This document shows, piece by piece, positions 52,632 to 62,201 of a stretch of DNA of 64,000 nucleotides. Made by a program: the position numbers and the translations under genes. Location of the stretch: contig NZ_JABANE010000043.1 of NCBI RefSeq assembly GCF_012844305.1, positions 1 to 64,000 of the forward strand, read 5' to 3'. The stretch is from Flammeovirga aprica JL-4. Its GTDB lineage: Bacteria; Bacteroidota; Bacteroidia; Cytophagales; Flammeovirgaceae. Position 1 is the first letter of the stretch. Every line of letters begins with the position of its first letter. Below the pieces are notes generated by a model. It saw only the letters and a program-made list of their open reading frames with translations. It searched no databases and had not been told where the DNA came from.

Positions 52632-55034
52632 TTACAATTCTATGATGATTCCGATAGAAGGCTGAACAATGCCGTTAGTAGTTTCTATATACTTCGGAAC
52701 GTATTTAGAAGGGTCATTAGGGTCTACCATTGGAGAGCCGTCAGCATTTAATTCTGTAGTAAGAATAGGCTGTCCTTTTGCTTGGTATCCATAAAGGTTT
52801 TGAATGTCGAAATAGAAGTTGATACTCCACTTGTCGAAGTAGTAATATTTATCAACTCTAAAGTCCAACTGATGAGAAGGATCTAAACGTAATGTATTCA
52901 CTTGTGAATAGTCTTTTACACCTCTTCTTTCATTGTCCCAAACTTCTCTTTGCATTGAAGCTTCTTCATCGTAAGGAGTGTAAGGAGTTCCTCCAGAGAA
53001 TAACCATCTAGCTCCAATTTCCCAGTTCTTGCCTAATTTCTTGCCACCTGTCAAACTAACAATATTTCTACTGTCCCATGATGAAGGTGCGTAAACGTTA
53101 GGATCAGCATTTGTAAACTCAGACATTACATAAGTGTAAGAGAAGATACCATAAAATCCTTTAAAGAACTTTTGCTGTGCCATAAATTCAATACCTCTTG
53201 ATCTACCTTTAGATGTACTTGTCACTTCTTCACTGCCAATTACACCAAAATCAGCACCTAGGTTAGCCAATGAGATTTGATTGTTGACAGAGTAAGGATA
53301 TTGATCGTATACTTTTTCAAATGCTTCAAGAGTGAACTTTACGTTTTTCTCAGGAATTTTATATTCAAATCCACCTACTAGCTGTTTGTTCCTGATGTAC
53401 AATAAGTTGTTGGTCTTGTTGACGAAGTCTTCACCTTCTTTATACCCAAGAGTAGTGTAAGTTGGAAGTTGGTAGTAAATACCCGTATTGAAGTTTAAAC
53501 TCCATCTTGGCGTAAACTGATAAGAAGCAGAGAATCTAGGAGAGAATTGATCGAGTAAATCTGACATGCTATCAGAGTAATCATTAGCGTCAACTCTTGC
53601 ACCTAAAGATAATGTCAATTGATCTTGGATAAATTTCTTACTCACTGTAGCAAAACCGCCCCATTTGTTCAAACCTAAGTCAGATCTGAAGTTGATTGTT
53701 TCTAATCCGCCAGTAGAAAAATCATAAAGCGTTTGCTCAGTTCTGTTGTTGTACATAGCATACTCATAATTTACACCATAACTGAATGTCCATCCTGTAT
53801 TTGTAAATGTAACACCTTCAGCTCTGAACTTATTTTCGATCTCCTGTGATTTATAATCATAAATTCTAGGCTGACTAGTGTCATTATCAGGATGCTTGTA
53901 CTGAGCATTGTTCAGCATGTTTCTTGATGCCACAAAGGTGAAAGTGGAATTATCTCTGAAGTGCTCATACTTAGCACCAATAGTATAGTTCCATTGTGAT
54001 TGTTCGGGAGTATTGTTAAGCGTATATAAATTTTGTTCGTAATCTTCGTCAGATGGATCTCCAGGTGAATCAGCTAATCTAAACTGATCAATGGCTCCAA
54101 GTCCAACAATTGAGATTTGATTTCTTTGGTTTAGCTTATACTTATATTTTAACTGAAAGTCATTGTAAGTCGGTAAGAAAGGCAGGCCTAATACAGCAAA
54201 TAACGCTTGTAAATAAGATTGACGTGCGGAAACAACGATGGATGATTTTTCAGTAACAGGTCCTTCGAAAGTAACTCCGATATCAGATGTACCAATAATT
54301 ACATTGGTTGTATGTTGGTCGGTACGTCCATCTTTTTGGGTGAATTCCATAACAGATGATAATGCGTTACCTCTACCTGCAGGGAAAGCACCTGAATAAA
54401 ATTCCACATTCTCAATAAAATCAACATTAATCATACCTACTGGACCACCTGAGGCACCTTGTGTTGCAAAGTGATTGATATTAGGTATTTCAATTCCGTC
54501 AAGGTAAAAACGGTTCTCATTTGGGGCACCACCTCTAATTAAAATATCATTTCTGAAAGAGGCTGTTGAAGCAACACCTGGAAGCGATTGCAGTACTCTT
54601 GATATATCTCTGTTGGCACCTGGCGCTCTTTTTACTTCAGTAACACCTATCCTTTGAACAGATACAGGCGATTCATCCGATTTATAAAAACCATTAGCAA
54701 CTACTTCTACTTCGTCTAATTCTTGAGTAGAAGGAGTAAGTTTAAATTCGGCAAAAGCTGGTCTGGAATTAGAAACTTCCACTTCCTTAGAAGCAGGGGC
54801 AAAACCAACGTAATTTACCACCAAGTTATAAAGTCCTGGTTCAAGATTTTTTATTTCAAATGTTCCATCTTCTTTCGTTGTGGCACCAGTTGTTGTACCT
54901 TGAATCACAACTGTTGCATAAGGTACACTTTGGTTGTTTGATTGTTCACTTATTTTACCTCTGATGACACCTTTCTGTGCAAAAGCTGAGGAGGAGATAA
55001 TGAATATTGAAAAAATAAGGTGTAAGTATTTCAT
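52632..55034 (-). CDS. TonB-dependent outer-membrane receptor with carboxypeptidase-regulatory-like domain
   Basis: Outer-membrane receptor of 800 aa. Signal peptide ending SSAFAQ, a carboxypeptidase-regulatory-like beta domain (about 21-108: GVIRGKISEQSNNQ, then YNLVVNYVGFAPA), a plug (about 120-230, SPVSVQRIGVTEVKRAPGAN and NDILIRGGAPNENRFYLDGI) and a barrel ending in IGIIIEL. The long-plug RGGAPNENRFYLDG form matches the non-SusC receptors often used for metal or cofactor uptake. Ligand unknown. No SusD-like partner. The gene sits ahead of the metX unit on the same strand but has its own terminator. Confidence 0.92.
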   Translation of the reverse strand: MKYLHLIFSIFIISSSAFAQKGVIRGKISEQSNNQSVPYATVVIQGTTTGATTKEDGTFEIKNLEPGLYNLVVNYVGFAPASKEVEVSNSRPAFAEFKLTPSTQELDEVEVVANGFYKSDESPVSVQRIGVTEVKRAPGANRDISRVLQSLPGVASTASFRNDILIRGGAPNENRFYLDGIEIPNINHFATQGASGGPVGMINVDFIENVEFYSGAFPAGRGNALSSVMEFTQKDGRTDQHTTNVIIGTSDIGVTFEGPVTEKSSIVVSARQSYLQALFAVLGLPFLPTYNDFQLKYKYKLNQRNQISIVGLGAIDQFRLADSPGDPSDEDYEQNLYTLNNTPEQSQWNYTIGAKYEHFRDNSTFTFVASRNMLNNAQYKHPDNDTSQPRIYDYKSQEIENKFRAEGVTFTNTGWTFSYGVNYEYAMYNNRTEQTLYDFSTGGLETINFRSDLGLNKWGGFATVSKKFIQDQLTLSLGARVDANDYSDSMSDLLDQFSPRFSASYQFTPRWSLNFNTGIYYQLPTYTTLGYKEGEDFVNKTNNLLYIRNKQLVGGFEYKIPEKNVKFTLEAFEKVYDQYPYSVNNQISLANLGADFGVIGSEEVTSTSKGRSRGIEFMAQQKFFKGFYGIFSYTYVMSEFTNADPNVYAPSSWDSRNIVSLTGGKKLGKNWEIGARWLFSGGTPYTPYDEEASMQREVWDNERRGVKDYSQVNTLRLDPSHQLDFRVDKYYYFDKWSINFYFDIQNLYGYQAKGQPILTTELNADGSPMVDPNDPSKYVPKYIETTNGIVQPSIGIIIEL

Positions 55035-55253
55035 AATTGTAATTTGTCTAAGTATATGCCTTAAACAGTGTAGTCGGTGAATTGTTTAGAATATTTGTTA
55101 GATTTTAAGTCGCAAAGTAAAGCGTAAAAGTTAATATTTGGAAAGAAAAATCAAAGAATAAATAGGTGTTATAAAAGTTACGTTGTAAAATGATGGCTAT
55201 GTACATTGTTATTGTTGATTTTAATATGTTAATAAAAAGTTAAATTTTGAATT

Positions 55254-55610
55254 ATGAATATTGAAGAGTTCAGAGATTATTGTTTAAACAAAAAATCAGT
55301 GACTGAAGAGTTTCCTTTTGATGAAACAACACTGGTATTTAAAGTGGCAGGTAAAATGTTTGCTTTGACGGATATTGACAATTTTGAAAGCTTTAATGTG
55401 AAGTGTGATCCAGAGCTTGCATTAGAAATGAGAGAACGTTACAACGCGGTAAAAGCAGGTTATCATATGAATAAAAAACATTGGAATACCATTACTGTTT
55501 TTGGTGATTTACCAGAAGCAGAAATGTATAAATCCATCGACCATTCTTATGAGTTAGTATTTAATAAATTGCCTAAGAAATTAAGGGAGGAAATAGAGAA
55601 AGAAAGCTGA
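55254..55610 (+). CDS. YjbR/MmcQ family protein (CyaY-like DNA-binding fold)
   Basis: Small cytosolic protein of 118 aa, MmcQ/YjbR family. It begins NIEEFRDYCLNKKSVTEEFP with PFDETTLVFKVAGKMFALTD, then VKCDPELALEMRERY, GYHMNKKHWNTI and HSYELVFNKLPK, all typical. Family members have a double-wing fold and bind DNA in at least one case; the cellular role is unsettled. Alone, divergent from the TonB receptor and 123 bp before serB-serA. It is not clearly in their operon because a candidate promoter lies between. Confidence 0.92.
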   Translation: MNIEEFRDYCLNKKSVTEEFPFDETTLVFKVAGKMFALTDIDNFESFNVKCDPELALEMRERYNAVKAGYHMNKKHWNTITVFGDLPEAEMYKSIDHSYELVFNKLPKKLREEIEKES

Positions 55611-55700
55611 AAAATGTTCAATAAGTATAAAAAAGAGTTCTTTTTTTTATGAAAATTACAATAAATACCTAAAATATATTCAAATGTCATTATAAAGTAA

Positions 55701-55708
55701 TACTTTTG
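55701..55708 (+). promoter_or_regulatory. Candidate -7 box (TACTTTTG) for the serB-serA fusion gene
   Basis: Exact TAnnTTTG match about 26 bp ahead of the ATG at 55734. No clear -33 element, so only a candidate. Confidence 0.45.
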
Positions 55709-55733
55709 GCTAGCGGTTGTAACTAAAAGACAA

Positions 55734-57632
55734 ATGAACATGGCGAATAAGAGATTTTTTGTAATTGATTTTGATAGTACATTCACAAAAGTTGAGGCAC
55801 TTGATGTATTGAGTGACATTCTTTATGAGGGTACTGACAAAAAGGAAGAAATTGGAAGTAAGATTAAAGAACTTACAGATCAAGCAATGGCTGGTGAGTT
55901 GTCTTTTAGAGAAGCTTTAGAACAACGATTGGCCTTATTGGATGCAACTAAGAAAGATGTAGATCAACTTTCATCCGAACTTAAAAAATTAGTATCAGAG
56001 TCAGTAAAGAGAAATAAAGCATTCTTTGCAAAGGAGAAAGATAACGTATTGATCGTTTCTTCCGGATTCAAAGATTTTATTACTCCAGTTGTAGCTGATT
56101 TTGGAATTAAAGAGGAAAACATTTATGCCAACACTTTCACTTACAATGAGAAAGATGAAGTGACTGGTTTTGATGCTTCCAATCCATTATCTGAACATAA
56201 AGGTAAAGTGAAACTAATGGAAGAACTGTCCTTAGATGGTGATGTTCTTGTAATTGGTGATGGCTATACTGATTATGAGATTAGAGAAGCAGGTTTGGCA
56301 AAAACATTCTATGCTTTTACTGAAAATATTAAAAGAGAAAAAGTACTTGCTAAAGCTGATATTGAAGCAAGTAGTTTTGATGAAATACTATATTCAATTA
56401 AACATCCTATGGCGACTTCATTTCCAAAGAGTAAAATAAAAGTATTATTACTTGAAAATATCCATAAAGATGCAAAGCAGAAGTTAGAAGATGAGGGCTA
56501 CCAAGTAGAATTATTAGGTGGTGCTTTAGATGAAGATGAGCTTTGTGAAAAAATCAAAGGTGTACATATCTTAGGTATCCGTTCGAAAACAATGTTAACA
56601 CGTAAAGTTGTTGAGGCAGCTGATCGTTTAATGTTGGTAGGTGCTTTCTGTATTGGTACCAATCAAATCGATCTTCAAGCTTGTACTGATCATGGTGTGA
56701 GTGTTTTCAATGCACCTTACAGTAACACACGTTCGGTAGTAGAAATGGCTATCGGTGAGATCATCTTATTGATGCGTCAGATTCCTAGAAGAATGCGTCA
56801 GATGGACAGAGGGGAGTGGAGCAAATCTGCAAACGGAAGTTTTGAGGTAAGAGGTAAGAAATTGGGTATTATCGGTTATGGTAATATCGGATCTCAATTG
56901 TCTATCCTTGCAGAGATGTTGGGTATGGATGTTTATTACTATGATGTTGTTGAAAAACTTGCATTGGGTAATGCTACTAAATTGAATTCATTAGACGAGC
57001 TGTTATCTACTTGTGATGTAATTTCACTTCACGTTGATGGCCGTGCTGAAAATAAAGGATACTTCACTGGTGAGCATATCGCTAAGATGAAGAAAGGGGC
57101 AATTCTTGTAAACTTGGCTAGAGGTCCAGTTGTGGAATTGGAAGCTTTACAACAGGCTTTACAGAGTGGACACCTTGCAGGTGCTGCGATTGATGTATTC
57201 CCAGTAGAACCAAAAAACAATAACGATACTTTTGATGCTCCATTAAAAGATGTGGATAACTTGATCCTAACACCACACATTGGTGGATCTACTTTGGAAG
57301 CTCAAGAAAATATCGCTGATTTCGTTCCTGGTAAAATGATTGAATATGTAAATACAGGTAGTTCATTTAACAGTGTGAACTTCCCGAATGTTCAATTGCC
57401 TCGTTTAGAGAATGGACACCGTATGTTGCATATCCACAAAAACGTTTCAGGTATCTTGGCACAAATGAACAACGTGTTTGCCAAACATGGCTGTAACATC
57501 TTAGGTCAATATTTGAAAACAAACGAAGATATCGGTTATGTAATTACGGATATCGATCAGACGTACCAACCAGAATTATTGGAAGATTTAAGATCAATTG
57601 ATAATACAATTAAGTTTAGAACTTTGTATTAA
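55734..57632 (+). CDS. Fused phosphoserine phosphatase-like HAD and D-3-phosphoglycerate dehydrogenase
   Basis: Bifunctional candidate for serine synthesis, 632 aa. The N-terminal HAD domain (about 1-215) has the nucleophile motif FFVIDFDSTFT (Asp 12, Asp 14), the SerB-like Ser motif IVSSGFKDF, the Lys in HKGKVK and the acidic VIGDGYTDYEI, so it looks like an active SerB. The dehydrogenase (about 230-550) has NAD loop LGIIGYGNIGSQLS, VNLARGPVVE, AIDVFPVEP and the catalytic His in TPHIGGSTLEAQ. A C-terminal ACT domain (about 555-632: HIHKNVSGILAQMNNVFAKH) likely binds serine. So SerA and SerB, steps one and three of the pathway, are joined in one chain; serC is elsewhere. Start may be the ATG at 55740. 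Confidence 0.92.
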   Translation: MNMANKRFFVIDFDSTFTKVEALDVLSDILYEGTDKKEEIGSKIKELTDQAMAGELSFREALEQRLALLDATKKDVDQLSSELKKLVSESVKRNKAFFAKEKDNVLIVSSGFKDFITPVVADFGIKEENIYANTFTYNEKDEVTGFDASNPLSEHKGKVKLMEELSLDGDVLVIGDGYTDYEIREAGLAKTFYAFTENIKREKVLAKADIEASSFDEILYSIKHPMATSFPKSKIKVLLLENIHKDAKQKLEDEGYQVELLGGALDEDELCEKIKGVHILGIRSKTMLTRKVVEAADRLMLVGAFCIGTNQIDLQACTDHGVSVFNAPYSNTRSVVEMAIGEIILLMRQIPRRMRQMDRGEWSKSANGSFEVRGKKLGIIGYGNIGSQLSILAEMLGMDVYYYDVVEKLALGNATKLNSLDELLSTCDVISLHVDGRAENKGYFTGEHIAKMKKGAILVNLARGPVVELEALQQALQSGHLAGAAIDVFPVEPKNNNDTFDAPLKDVDNLILTPHIGGSTLEAQENIADFVPGKMIEYVNTGSSFNSVNFPNVQLPRLENGHRMLHIHKNVSGILAQMNNVFAKHGCNILGQYLKTNEDIGYVITDIDQTYQPELLEDLRSIDNTIKFRTLY

Positions 57633-57655
57633 TCACTAATTGATATAAAATATAG

Positions 57656-57693
57656 AAAGGGCTTATGGTTTTCGAATCATAAGCTCTTTTTTT
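57656..57693 (+). terminator. Terminator of the serB-serA gene
   Basis: Stem AGGGCTTATG / CATAAGCTCT (one GU) followed by T7. Confidence 0.9.
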
Positions 57694-57726
57694 ATTCTGT
57701 TATGTTTCAGTTTGAATAATGGGATC

Positions 57727-57763
57727 AAAAAAAGAGGTTGCTTCAGTTAAGAAACAACCTCTG
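57727..57763 (-). terminator. Terminator of the porin gene
   Basis: AGAGGTTG / CAACCTCT stem with T7 on the minus strand, 40 bp after the porin stop. Confidence 0.88.
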
Positions 57764-57802
57764 TATATTTTAAGCTAAAATATTCCTTTCCTTATGTTGG
57801 AA

Positions 57803-59131
57803 TTAGTTTTGAGCTTCTTTTTTAGTAGTGAAAAGTGTAGGCTTGATTACAAGACCTAACCATCCCCAGTTATTGAATTTCGTGTGATCACCACCTGCGT
57901 TTGCTGCAGTAGCATATTGCATAGATTCAGTAGCGAACATACCTGACCAACCACCTTGGATTGTAATGTACTTGCTGAATTTGTGGTTGATGATTAAATC
58001 AAATTCAGTACCTAAGTTGCTGTCCACTTCGTTTGTTCCATCTGAAATTTTAGCAGCAGACATGAATTGGTGTAATCTACCGTAGAAGTTCCACTGATCG
58101 TTTACTTTATAAGTAGCTCCTAAATAGATATCTGTTAAACCACCTCTTGGGTTTCTACCTCCTACATAGAAGTAGTCCATGTGACCGTTGAATTTGTGGT
58201 TTGTACCAAAGTAAGGGTTGAACGAGTTGTTTTTGTCAGCATCAGCATCAAATGCAGTACCTGAAAGAATTTCACCACCTAAGATGAAACCTAACTTATC
58301 ATTAGCGTTGAATAATAATTCAATTAAGCCATTGTAAGCTCCAATTGTTTGCTCATTTGCACCTACTCCTGTTTTACCAAATTGGTAGTAGAATGAAGCG
58401 TTTAAGCCAAATTTACCAGGTCTCCACTCACCGTGAGCACCCAATGTTTGTTGGTACACTGTAGAATAATCTGTTCTAGTAGGTTGTGCAACATCAGTTT
58501 GCTCAAGACCTAAGTTCATAAATAATGCAGATAACTTAAATTCTTCAAATTTCTTATTGAACCATAAGTATTGCATGCTTTTATAACTGTTGTTTGTTCC
58601 TGGTACTAGAGGAGCATAGTAGTTAGTTTCTCCAACAGTAGCGATTGCAAAACCTGCGTGTAGTTTAAAATTCTTTTCATATTTTAAAACTGCAGCATCA
58701 TGGCTTCTCGCTTGTTGAGCCCAATCTACTGAACCAAAGATTCTGTGATCATCATAAACTAATTCTTGACGACCTACTTTAGCAGAAAATTCTTCTGTGA
58801 ATAACAACTCACCATATGCCTCATGAACATGGAAGTTACCTTGATCTTTATTAGCAAAGTGATTGATTTCACCCCAAGTTCTTACGTCTTGTACTGAGAA
58901 ACCCATTTTGAACTTTTCACTTTTGTCGTTGAATAAAAAACGAAGCCTAGCTCTTTGTGAAACGAAGTCCGAAGCACGGTCAGCACCACTTGCTGATGGT
59001 CTTAAAGCACCAAAGCCGTTTCTGTGTTCATAACGAGGTTTTAATTGCGCATCAATCGTAAAGTCTTGTGCCATAGCGAAGTTACTTAGTAGCAAAAGGA
59101 TTGTTGCGGGTAGTAGTAATTTTCTTAACAT
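57803..59131 (-). CDS. Alginate-export-family outer-membrane porin
   Basis: Outer-membrane barrel of 442 aa with signal peptide ending FAMAQ. The Alginate_exp domain is suggested by the opening DFTIDAQLKPRYEHRNGFGA, SQRARLRFLFNDKSEKFKMG, QDVRTWGE and VGRQELVYDDHRIFGSVDWAQ, the family's strongest string. Barrel strands continue to the end. These proteins are broad OprD/AlgE-type porins, and their substrate in Bacteroidota is usually unknown. It diverges from the NapA-like cluster across a 766-bp gap that holds the 57-bp repeat array; a role in anaerobic metabolism is possible and only inferred from position. Confidence 0.85.
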   Translation of the reverse strand: MLRKLLLPATILLLLSNFAMAQDFTIDAQLKPRYEHRNGFGALRPSASGADRASDFVSQRARLRFLFNDKSEKFKMGFSVQDVRTWGEINHFANKDQGNFHVHEAYGELLFTEEFSAKVGRQELVYDDHRIFGSVDWAQQARSHDAAVLKYEKNFKLHAGFAIATVGETNYYAPLVPGTNNSYKSMQYLWFNKKFEEFKLSALFMNLGLEQTDVAQPTRTDYSTVYQQTLGAHGEWRPGKFGLNASFYYQFGKTGVGANEQTIGAYNGLIELLFNANDKLGFILGGEILSGTAFDADADKNNSFNPYFGTNHKFNGHMDYFYVGGRNPRGGLTDIYLGATYKVNDQWNFYGRLHQFMSAAKISDGTNEVDSNLGTEFDLIINHKFSKYITIQGGWSGMFATESMQYATAANAGGDHTKFNNWGWLGLVIKPTLFTTKKEAQN

Positions 59132-59164
59132 ACTTTAAAATAGGTTAGATTAATATTGATAGCG

Positions 59165-59195
59165 CTAAATTATCTTAAAATTTCTGTTAGTCCAA
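59165..59195 (-). promoter_or_regulatory. Candidate promoter of the porin gene (TTGG-N19-TAATTTAG)
   Basis: On the minus strand TTGG and TAATTTAG are 19 bp apart, one mismatch each from TTTG and TAnnTTTG. It sits 34 bp upstream of the ATG at 59131. Confidence 0.5.
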
Positions 59196-59338
59196 TTTTA
59201 CTCAAAAAATGTTTTGTGAATAAACAATAAAGTTAGTTTCGTATGACTTCTATCATATTTTTATGAGAAATTGTATCACAAATTTACATATTAAATCTAA
59301 AATGATTAAATTATATAATTATAAGATGCATTTATACA

Positions 59339-59618
59339 GTTTTAAGTTACGTGTTTATTAGTTAAAGATCATTTTAAATACTATTTGTTGTAGACGTTTT
59401 AAGTTACGTGTTTATTAGTTAAAGATCATTTTAAATACTATTTGTTGTAGACGTTTTAAGTTACGTGTTTATTAGTTAAAGATCATTTTAAATACTATTT
59501 GTTGTAGACGTTTTAAGTTACGTGTTTATTAGTTAAAGATCATTTTAAATACTATTTGTTGTAGACGTTTTAAGTTACGTGTTTATTAGTTAAAGATCAT
59601 TTTAAATACTATTTGTTG
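59339..59618. repeat. Tandem array of 57-bp direct repeats, 4.9 copies
   Basis: Copies start at 59339, 59396, 59453, 59510 and 59567. The first four are complete and identical, and the fifth matches for 52 bp before diverging. Each unit begins GTTTTAAGTTACGTG and contains AAGATCATTTTAAATAC and TTTGTTGTAGAC. All six frames of the unit contain stops, so although the period is a multiple of three it is not coding. No variable spacers separate the copies, so it is not CRISPR. It lies between divergent genes (porin and NapA-like). Identity between copies suggests recent expansion or gene-conversion-like upkeep. Confidence 0.97.
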
Positions 59619-59897
59619 TGTTACATGTAGTTGTACATTTATTGGTTACATTAAATTCAAATGAGTACTCTGCCAAAATTAGCTTTACTCTGTGAGTGTG
59701 AAGCTAAAAAATGCATGAATAGTGCTACTGCATAAGTTTTTTAGATGGAACCATCATGTAAAAAACTTTGTGTAGTATAAACTGAATTTAATATGGTACC
59801 TGCAGCTTGATATAGATACACATAGGCTATGTGCTTATAAATTATAGATAAATTTAATTACATATTGTTATAAATAAATTCAAATACTTATTGTTAA
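59619..59897. other. Leader region of the NapA-like gene
   Basis: 279 bp of AT-rich DNA between the repeat array and the NapA-like start. I see no clear consensus promoter, FNR-type site or RNA. The porin side of the gap (59132-59338) is likewise plain apart from its candidate promoter. Confidence 0.5.
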
Positions 59898-62180
59898 ATG
59901 GGGAAACAAAACGACAAAGAGAATCTGAATCTATCGAGGAGAGATTTCCTGAAACTAACTGGAGGTACAGTTGCTGTGGGTGGTGCAGCCCTAAGTGGTT
60001 GGGGGCTTACAGAACTAATAGTGGATGAAGGGCCAGTTAAATCATGGCATAAATCAGTGTGTAGATATTGTGGTACAGGCTGTGGTGTGATGCTGGGTAT
60101 GAACAAGGATAAATTAGTTCGTGTTAGAGGAGATCAAGAAGCTCATAATAAAGGTGTCATCTGTATCAAGGGTTCAATGTTAGATTCACTAATGAAGGAT
60201 CCTAATAGATTAAAAACACCAAAAATTAAAAAAGACGGAAAGTTTGTTGAGGCTTCATGGGAAGAGGCAATGAGCTTAATGACTTCGAAATTTAAAGAAG
60301 CATTGAATGATCACGGACCAGAGAGTATAGGATTTTATGGTTCGGGTCAGTTGCTTATTGAGGAGTCGTATACTGCGAATAAACTTTTTAAAGCTGGTTT
60401 TAGTTCAAACAATGTGGATGGTAATCCAAGATTATGTATGGCTTCAGCAGCAGTTGGATACACGCAGACGTTTGGTAAAGATGAGCCTCCAGGGGCATAT
60501 GAAGATATAGATCATGCAGAGACATTTTTCTTGATTGGTTCAAATGCTTATGAATGTCACCCACCACTTTGGGAGAGAATCATGTTGCGTAAGAAAGCCA
60601 ACAAAAATGTAAAGATTATTGTTGTTGATCCAAGAAAAACAAAAACTGCTGAGCATGCTGATATATTTTTACCTGTTTTACCCGGTAAGGATATGTTGTT
60701 ATTGAATTCAATGTGTTCGGTAATGTCTGAATTGGAATTATTGGATGACGATTTCATTGCTAAGCATGTTAGCTTTAATGATGGCAACAAAAAGATTTCT
60801 TTAGAAGAATATAAGAAGTTCCTAAAAGATTACCGTCCTGAGAAAGTTGCTGATGAATTAGGTATTACTCCAAGAGAAATCAGAGAGGTAGCTTATCAGT
60901 TTGCAAAGTCAAAGGCAACAATGTCTTTATGGACTATGGGTATTAACCAAAGAGTGCAAGGTGTATTCTTGAATAATACTTTAAATTCTCTTCACTTGAT
61001 TACGGGGCAGATTTGCCGTCCTGGTGCAACACCGCTTTCATTGACAGGTCAGTCTAATGCATGTGGCGGTGTAAGAGATACAGGTTCTTTAGCTCACTTA
61101 TTACCGAATGGTAGATTGGTAGCAAACGGAACACACCGTCAGGAAATGGAGAAATTATGGAAAGTGCCAGAGGGTACGATCGCTCCAAAACCAGGTAGAC
61201 ACGCTTTGGCAATGTTTGACGGTATGGTGAAAGATGTAGTGAAAACAGCTTTAATTATGTGTACTAACCCTGCGCAGAGTTTGCCGAATAACCGCTACTA
61301 TAGAGAAGGGATGGAGAAAGCATTCTTGGTAGTTGCTGAAATTTTTGAAGATACAGAAACAGCCAAATTTGCAGACGTTCTTTTACCTGCAGCGCTTTAT
61401 ATTGAAAAAGAAGGTGTTTATGGTCAAACGGAAAGAAGATATCAGATAATTGAGAAACTGAGAGATCCAGTGGGAGAAGCTCGTTCTGACTTTGATATTC
61501 TAGTTGATTTTGCCAATAGAATGGGGCAGGGTAATTTAATTACTTACAAAACACCAAATGAGTGTTGGGATGAGTATAGAAATATCTCAAAAGCGAGTAA
61601 ATACGACTTCAGTGGTATTACTTATGATCGCTTGAAGAAAGAAAGAGGTATTCAGTGGCCATGTCCTTCAGAAGATCATCCGGGTACTGTCAGAAGATAT
61701 ATCAAAGGTGACCCTTTTGCTGATAAGCATGTAAATGCAAATCATAAAGTACACTTTTATGGTAAGCCAGACGGAAGAGCTGTAGTATTTGCAAGACCTT
61801 ATAAAGCAGGTGTTGAAGATGTTTCTGAAGATAAACCATTATTCCTTACTACAGGCCGTGTGATATCACAATGGCATACGGGAACAATGACTTATAGAAT
61901 TTCTGAATTGAAGCATTCTGCAGGTCCAGGTCGTTTTGTTTTCCATCCTCAAGATGCAGGATTGAATAATGTGAAGAAGGGTGATAAAATAGAAGTGGAA
62001 AGTAGCCGTGGTAAAATGCAGGGTATTGTAGATATCTCTGATCATGAAACGCCAGGAGTTGTTTTCGGTGCATTCTATGATGCTAAATTCTTAGTGAATA
62101 ATGTTGTTTCAGATGATCATGATCCTATTTCCAAGGAGCCTGATTATAAAGTGACAGCAATTAAGGTAAAAAAGGTATAA
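59898..62180 (+). CDS. napA: Tat-exported molybdopterin oxidoreductase, NapA-like periplasmic nitrate reductase
   Basis: Periplasmic molybdoenzyme of 760 aa. A twin-arginine signal (LSRRDFLKLTGG) directs Tat export. A [4Fe-4S] site uses Cys 55, 58, 62 and 89 (SVCRYCGTGCGVMLG, GVICIKG). The molybdenum ligand Cys 180 is in GNPRLCMASAAVGYTQTFG, and the following DEPPGAYEDIDHAETFFLIG and SNAYECHPPLWERI match NapA closely. NapA reduces nitrate to nitrite with two bis-MGD cofactors; formate dehydrogenase or an assimilatory relative cannot be excluded by eye. No napB or napD is nearby. The next gene is a tetraheme cytochrome, so electrons likely come from quinol through that protein. Confidence 0.85.
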   Translation: MGKQNDKENLNLSRRDFLKLTGGTVAVGGAALSGWGLTELIVDEGPVKSWHKSVCRYCGTGCGVMLGMNKDKLVRVRGDQEAHNKGVICIKGSMLDSLMKDPNRLKTPKIKKDGKFVEASWEEAMSLMTSKFKEALNDHGPESIGFYGSGQLLIEESYTANKLFKAGFSSNNVDGNPRLCMASAAVGYTQTFGKDEPPGAYEDIDHAETFFLIGSNAYECHPPLWERIMLRKKANKNVKIIVVDPRKTKTAEHADIFLPVLPGKDMLLLNSMCSVMSELELLDDDFIAKHVSFNDGNKKISLEEYKKFLKDYRPEKVADELGITPREIREVAYQFAKSKATMSLWTMGINQRVQGVFLNNTLNSLHLITGQICRPGATPLSLTGQSNACGGVRDTGSLAHLLPNGRLVANGTHRQEMEKLWKVPEGTIAPKPGRHALAMFDGMVKDVVKTALIMCTNPAQSLPNNRYYREGMEKAFLVVAEIFEDTETAKFADVLLPAALYIEKEGVYGQTERRYQIIEKLRDPVGEARSDFDILVDFANRMGQGNLITYKTPNECWDEYRNISKASKYDFSGITYDRLKKERGIQWPCPSEDHPGTVRRYIKGDPFADKHVNANHKVHFYGKPDGRAVVFARPYKAGVEDVSEDKPLFLTTGRVISQWHTGTMTYRISELKHSAGPGRFVFHPQDAGLNNVKKGDKIEVESSRGKMQGIVDISDHETPGVVFGAFYDAKFLVNNVVSDDHDPISKEPDYKVTAIKVKKV

Positions 62181-62201
62181 CGCATTAACTTCTTTAGATT
62201 T

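Noticed and set aside
52453-52665. 70-aa plus-strand frame upstream of metX
   Set aside because: It overlaps the SAM-I riboswitch and the receptor terminator on the opposite strand; the RNA explanation is stronger.
59132-59338. tRNA or small RNA in the porin-nap gap
   Set aside because: No cloverleaf or stable stem with terminator was found by eye; the stretch is AT-rich without structure.
59339-59618. CRISPR array
   Set aside because: The 57-bp units abut directly with no variable spacers, and no cas genes are seen.
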